Shown here piece by piece: positions 59,361-64,000 of a DNA stretch of 64,000 bases. Positions within the stretch are counted from its first letter, which is position 1. Each line of letters opens with the position of its first letter. Source of the stretch: Favolaschia claudopus (Eukaryota; Basidiomycota; Agaricomycetes; Agaricales; Mycenaceae); contig JAWWNJ010000005.1 in the NCBI GenBank assembly GCA_037176885.1, positions 3,224,001 to 3,288,000 on the forward strand, read 5' to 3'. A program made the position numbers and the translations under genes. Below the pieces are notes generated by a model. The model was not told the origin of the DNA and did not search any database. It was given only the letters and a program-made list of their open reading frames with translations.

Positions 59361-59616
59361 TACCCTCTCAACCTGAGTAAAAACCTGATCGGCTTGAGTA
59401 GGTTAGCGCACTCCCATCGAGTAGGTAAACCCACTCAGCCCGAGTGGGTGACCCACTCAATCCGAACTGAAAATTTGCCAAAATCTACTCATAGTGAGTA
59501 GGGAAACCCACTCCTCGCAAGTAGGTCACCTACTCCATCTGAGGCGGTACCCACTCACGCTGAGTGCATTACCTACTCAAGCCAAGTGGGTCTACCTACT
59601 TGGCCTGAGTAGATTC
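59361..59616. repeat. Array of short palindromes, right cluster
   Basis: About ten units such as CCACTCAGCCCGAGTGGG, CTACTCATAGTGAGTAG and CTACTTGGCCTGAGTAG (59596-59612). The last is a near-copy of the first unit of the left cluster. Units alternate between CTACT and CCACT types. Confidence 0.8.
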
Positions 59617-60580
59617 CCTCCCCATAGTGACTGTGTCTCAGACATATCCACCGGTATGTCATGTAACAAGTTTCGATTTTTTGAACCGTCAACTCAACAC
59701 AGTGTGGCATGCTCTGATCATTAGACCACGTGGAATTTCTCTCCTACGAACGCAGTCGTGGGACGAGGTGTTGGACGTGCGTAAGCGGCGAGGATACATG
59801 AGGATGCAAACGAACTGTCAATTTCTGGGCTTGTTGTAGGCTGCTTTGTTGTAATATTACTGGCTGTTGAAATAGAAACGAGTTAGGGAGCTGACGAGCA
59901 ATCGGCTTCAACTGTGTGCAAGAATTGATGACAAGCAATAATTCAAACGGGTTGCGATTCGGCAAATTGCGGTGAATCGTTTGGTGCTCACTTGGCTTGC
60001 TGCAAGCCCAGGTATGAGTCCCAGGCCCGGTCGGAAAAGTCTAACGGTCTCAGGAAGTAAAGGACAGTTGATGTCGGACTATAATTAGAATCACTAATCC
60101 AAGACGTAGGGAAGTAAAGTATCCTCACCGGGATGACCGGCTACCAGGGACACCGTTAACGGCTTCGGCCTGAAGTCTCCGCTCCACCTAGCTCGACAAA
60201 TCCGATGGACGAAGTGCGATTGATCCAACGTCGACATGTTCACATCATCTAAGCATTACAACGACCAGGTACAAAAAACCATTCAACCCGTTAAGAAACT
60301 TAGCACGCCAATACACCATTTGAGTTTCCGATGTATGTGTCTTCAAAATGAAATCATCGTCAAAATCCCGTTGACAATAGTGATGAAAATTTACTCGTCG
60401 CAATGGCTGTATCGAATTGCTTCCCGTTACCAGCTGAGCATAAAGCACTGAGCCATGCCTCATCCCCATGTCTGTTGTTCCCCGCGTTATGTGCGATCTT
60501 GGTGCACGAACCGGCGAAGTTGCCGCTGAATTTAGTAATAGAGCCTCAATCGCCAGGTATAGAACGAAGGTACGAAAAAT
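59617..60580. other. Gene-free stretch
   Basis: Short ORFs only (59627-59839, 60236-60451 and similar), none with a domain. No tRNA could be folded here by eye. Confidence 0.45.
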
Positions 60581-60872
60581 TCACTTGACTTGAAACCCGA
60601 GAATGCCTTGCGTATTCGTGAAGCAGTTATTCAAATTCAGCGTACTCGTCTGGAAGTCTCCGCGTTCAGTGAAATTTATCTTGAGAGATTCACAATCGGT
60701 CGCTCACGATCTGCGTCCCATTGATGGCGGAACAAGTCGCCTGCAGAGTCGTACCAGAGCCTGACCACGTCGCGCAAGTCCCGGTGAAGCCATTCGCAGC
60801 GAAGACGTTGGAGGGCGCGAATACCGCGAGGAGCGTCGAGAGGACTGCGGGGAATGCGGCGGCGAGTCTCAT
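60581..60872 (-). CDS. Small secreted CVNH-like (cyanovirin-N homology) protein
   Basis: The ATG at 60872 gives a signal peptide (MRLAAAFPAVLSTLLAVFAP), then NGFTGTCATWSGSGTTLQAT and CSAINGTQI. Downstream the reading RGDFQTSTLNLNNCFTNTQG follows in another frame and ends at a TGA (60583-60581). The order 'GTC...GTTL.ATC ... LNLNNC..N..G' is the CVNH signature, a small lectin-like fold in filamentous fungi. The two parts would need a 28-nt intron (GTGAGC ... CAAG), which is shorter than usual, so either a tiny intron, a frameshift or an unseen exon arrangement applies. The product would be roughly 90 aa, secreted, possibly carbohydrate-binding. Confidence 0.55.
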
Positions 60873-61548
60873 CGCGGAAGCAGAGGCAGGGAGGCTGTTG
60901 TGAGTTCTTGCGAGGCGATTCTTATGAGTCGAACGCCCGATCAGCAACAGCTGATATTTCGGGAAGGGCGACCCCACATGGAGGGAGGGCAGCGCCGGCA
61001 TGCAGGCATAAGGGAATTAGAATAGATGCCAATATTGGATCAGATGGCTGATCTTTGCTGGTTTTGTGCTCGAACCCCCCGAAACTTGCGATGATTTTCA
61101 GTGGATCTGAGTATCCGCTTGGACTTCTCGCAGCTTTTGCCTCCATTTCTCTGCAAGCGCCCATTTTTTACCCAAGTTCAACACAAAAATGCAAGAGCAA
61201 ACACAGAACAAACACGGGTGCAAATCATGATTGCCGCAATGCCGGCATCCGTCTTTAACCGAGCCACGTATGCTTTTGCCTCCCACCATGTGCAGCCCGG
61301 TACTTCTCTCGCCAGAATAGGCTCGATACCGAGCGAATCCACTCAAACTCAACATCCCGAGTGACGCTCCCACACGCGGAACCCCACCAGATGATACCTA
61401 TCCTCTAAATATACCATCTCAACAGATCCCAGGGGTGACCCGACCACGAAACGCGGAATCATTTGAAGACCTCGCTGTCTTCAAATAAGCAAGCGGTTCG
61501 TTTCTTGGATCGTTCTTATCCCCCAGGTTCCCCCGTCATCGAGTCCAG
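60873..61548. other. Intergenic between divergent secreted-protein genes
   Basis: Shared 5' region of the CVNH-like gene (minus) and the GH47 gene (plus). A TATCCTCTAAATATACCA stretch near 61398-61415 is a weak TATA candidate for GH47. No gene seen. Confidence 0.45.
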
Positions 61549-64000
61549 ATGCGTATTGGGCTTTCCACCGCTCTTGTTCTGACATGGGTCGTCAACGCTG
61601 TTCGGGCGGGGAATATCCAGCTCCCGGGCCTGACGCTGCCTTCGTCGGCTGCGGGCAACGCAGCGTTGGTCAAGAGCACGTTTTTGACTGCATATAATGA
61701 CTACAAGACGTACGCTTGGGTGAGTCGGAATCGTCAGGGACGAGCAGAGGCTGAGGCAAGTACCGAAGGGACATGACGACCTGGAACCCATCAGCAAGAG
61801 CTGGACGAACGGGAGGTGACTTATCTGTATATCTTTTCGAAGGATTCACTGTTGACCTGTTCTGCAGGAACGGCTGGGGTACGAGTTTCACTGGCCTTTT
61901 CATCGACCGTCACCCACCTCGAGTGCATTAGGAGCGACCATTTTCGATGCTATGCCTACTCTATACATCATGGGTTTCACGGTACGATATCATCTTTCTC
62001 TGTTCCGTGGTTTCGCGCACTACGTACTCACACGGGTTTATCGTCAGGATCTGTTCAACGAAGCCGTCCAATTCGCAAGCAACGTCGATTTCTCTTATAG
62101 TCACACCGTCGGCGACCACGTTTCGTCCGTGCATTTCCATCCCCTTTCTGAACCCAAGTCTCACAAGGTAATCCAGGTTCTTTGAGACCACTATCCGATA
62201 CCTCGGCTCGATGCTCTCCGCCTACGAGCTCAACGGCTACAAAGACGCAGCGCTCCTCGCCAACGCGCAACGTCTCGGCGATAAGCTCATGTATGGATGG
62301 GTCCCCGCGAATGGTCCGATTCCGTGCGTCGCCAACTGCGCTTCGTTCTCTTCGCCGTGATTCATCCGAGATCCCATTTTGTTTTGTGTTCTTCAGATAC
62401 GGCAGCGTCAATTTTGCGACGAATTCGGCGGACGTTAGTTCGGGTTCGGTGAGTCTCCTTCACATTACTATTGTCGGTTTCGGACGGACTTACTGAATGC
62501 GATTTTGTCGCAGAATAACATTGCCTCCGCCGGCTCCAACATTCTGGAATTCTATACCCTTTCGAGGTTGACGGGAAATTCGACATACCAGACGTTTGCG
62601 GAAAGAGGGATGTCTGCTATCGCGAGTAATGTGCGTGCTTTCTCTTCTCTTATATCTATTTAGGTGGTTGAGTTAAGGAAATTGTATCGATAGCCTTCCC
62701 CTCCATTCCCGGGTCTCTCACCGCAGCAAGTATTCGCCAGCGGCAAGGGCGATGGGAACGTTATCGTGCGTCTAAGATCTTTCTTCTCTTCGTCTATTTC
62801 GAAAGTCGTTGTTGATGGCTTTTCATCTAGTCATGGGATGGCGGTAACGAGTACGTCTCCTTCTGCTCTTGTACCATCCCAATGCATAGTCACATATCTT
62901 CCCATTTTTAGCTCCTACTACGAATACCTCATCAAATACTTCAAAATGACCGCCAACGCCAACCCGCTCTGGGGCACCACCTGGGCCACCGCCGTCGATT
63001 CCACGATCAAGCAGCTGCTGAAACGCACGAGCGTGGCGACGGGCCAAAGGACGTACCTTACCAGTGCGAGTGGCTCGTCGAATAGCTACTCGATGGGTGA
63101 TTTGGCTTGTTTTTCTGGTGCGTCTACTTGCTCTCCTCGTCTCCTCCACTCTCTCATTCAGTTTATCTCTCTCATCCATTTATTAACTCACCCGTCTGCT
63201 TGCTCGCAGGCGGCAACTGGATCATGGGCGGCAAACTCCTCAACAACGCAACCATAGTCAATTACGGACTCAACCTCACCGACTCCTGTATGAACACCTA
63301 CAACACGCCCACTGGGATTGGCGGGGGTGGGTTTGCGTTTGTGACTGCTGATGGCAAGGGTACGCCGCCGGGAACTGCTGTGCAACAGGCGGAGTTTAAT
63401 CAGTTTGGGTTTTACAACACGTACGTCGAAGAAGCCAACTTCGTTTTCTTTTGTGAGGAGGATGGATGGAGAGCTGATGGGGGTTTGTATTTGTAGGGAT
63501 AATGGGTGGTATATGCGTCCGGAGGTTATCGAGGTTAGTGTTCTTTTCCTTCACGCTGCGAGGATTGATTGGATTGATTAAATTCAGAGCGCTGTCTACG
63601 CGTGGCGTGCGAGTGGAGATCTCAAGTACCAGACGTACGTCGTTTCCGATTCTCGTCATTTTGATCATGAATCATCCAGCTTACCTGCTACACTTCTTTG
63701 TTAGATGGGCAGCGAATGTCCTGCAAAGCATCATCAAGTACGCCAAGGCGCCTGTGGGATACTCCTCCTTGAACGACGTCACACGTACGGATCTCTCGAC
63801 GGACAATTTGGGTGACAACGTCGAATCGTTCTTGTATGCTGAGGTGTTCAAATATCTGTAAGTATGCTTGCTCTTCATCTCGTCTTCTTCCGTACGGGAT
63901 AATTGATTTGATGCTTTCAGATACCTGATGTTCGACGACCCGAATCACATCTCCTTCGACACCTGGATCTTCAACACCGAATGTGAGTGACAATCTCCGC
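61549..64000 (+). CDS. GH47 alpha-mannosidase family protein, 3' end beyond the window
   Basis: The ATG (61549) opens a hydrophobic start (MRIGLSTALVLTWVVNAVRA). The exons read LVKSTFLTAYNDYKTYAW, then GHDDLEPISKSWTNGR, NGWGATIFDAMPTLYIMGFT, DLFNEAVQFASNVDFSYSHT, SFFETTIRYLGSMLSAYELN, SAGSNILEFYTLSRLTGNST, then ACFSGGNWIMGGKLLNNATI, RPEVIESAVYAWRASGDLKY, NVESFLYAEVFKYLYLMFDD and PNHISFDTWIFNTE. This is the standard GH47 block order (class I alpha-1,2-mannosidase-like). At least ten short introns; the last visible exon ends at about 63983 (GTGAGT). Known members trim Man9 N-glycans in the ER or Golgi or are secreted. The signal peptide without a clear anchor favours a secreted enzyme. The second Asp of the usual DALDTM block is replaced (DAMPTL). 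Confidence 0.85.

Noticed and set aside
55947..59616. CRISPR array
   Set aside because: Units are imperfect palindromes with no uniform spacers, in a eukaryotic context.

Overview
The window looks like nuclear DNA of a mushroom-forming basidiomycete (Agaricomycetes). It has intron-dense genes with introns of about 45-60 nt, and families expanded in that group: a large GH18/CBM18 chitinase, multi-LysM protein, NACHT STAND protein, MYND protein, glycine-rich GGxGG proteins, a Crypton tyrosine recombinase and a Tc1/mariner element. No rRNA, tRNA, CRISPR array or bacterial-style operon is visible. Gene models are manual splice readings, so exon ends carry some uncertainty.

Bases 1-28398 form one giant inverted repeat. 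The left arm (1-14117) is the reverse complement of the right arm (14375-28398) around a 257-bp single-copy spacer. The arms are almost indel-free over the inner 3.2 kb. Outward of about 10.8 kb the left arm carries about 94 net extra bases, mostly 1-2 nt insertions in coding and non-coding DNA alike, and its reading frames are broken where the right-arm ones are open. That points to a fold-back assembly or read artefact with an unpolished left arm. A real palindrome is the alternative. The right arm should be read as the real locus.

Right arm, centre outward: a TEA/ATTS fragment in the spacer; a basidiomycete-specific glycine-rich hypothetical gene (minus, 14456-16330); a complete 3084-bp Tc1/mariner-type transposon (17622-20705) with 81-82-bp terminal inverted repeats, holding a DD34E transposase and a convergent passenger gene; a small glycine-rich gene (minus, 20824-21633); a 301-aa hypothetical gene (plus, 23178-24424); and the 3' part of a giant chitinase gene (minus, 25101-33091) that continues into unique DNA.

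Unique region: a basidiomycete hypothetical gene (34364-35834, plus); a Crypton-type tyrosine recombinase (37424-40603, minus); a 442-bp non-autonomous element with an 8-bp target duplication (41536-41977); a secreted multi-LysM protein (42612-45768, plus); an MLKL-NTD-like/NACHT STAND protein (46644-49428, minus); an 821-bp element with about 45-bp inverted repeats and an 11-bp target duplication (49915-50735); a secreted SGNH/CE2-like esterase (52259-54267, plus) convergent with a MYND protein (54283-55668, minus); a 3.6-kb decayed segment bounded by arrays of CTACTCA/TGAGTAG palindromes (55947-59616); a small CVNH-like secreted protein (60581-60872, minus); and the 5' part of a GH47 alpha-mannosidase gene (61549 to window end, plus).

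Chitinase, LysM protein, esterase, mannosidase and CVNH-like protein make this a cell-wall/carbohydrate-rich neighbourhood broken up by at least four kinds of mobile DNA.
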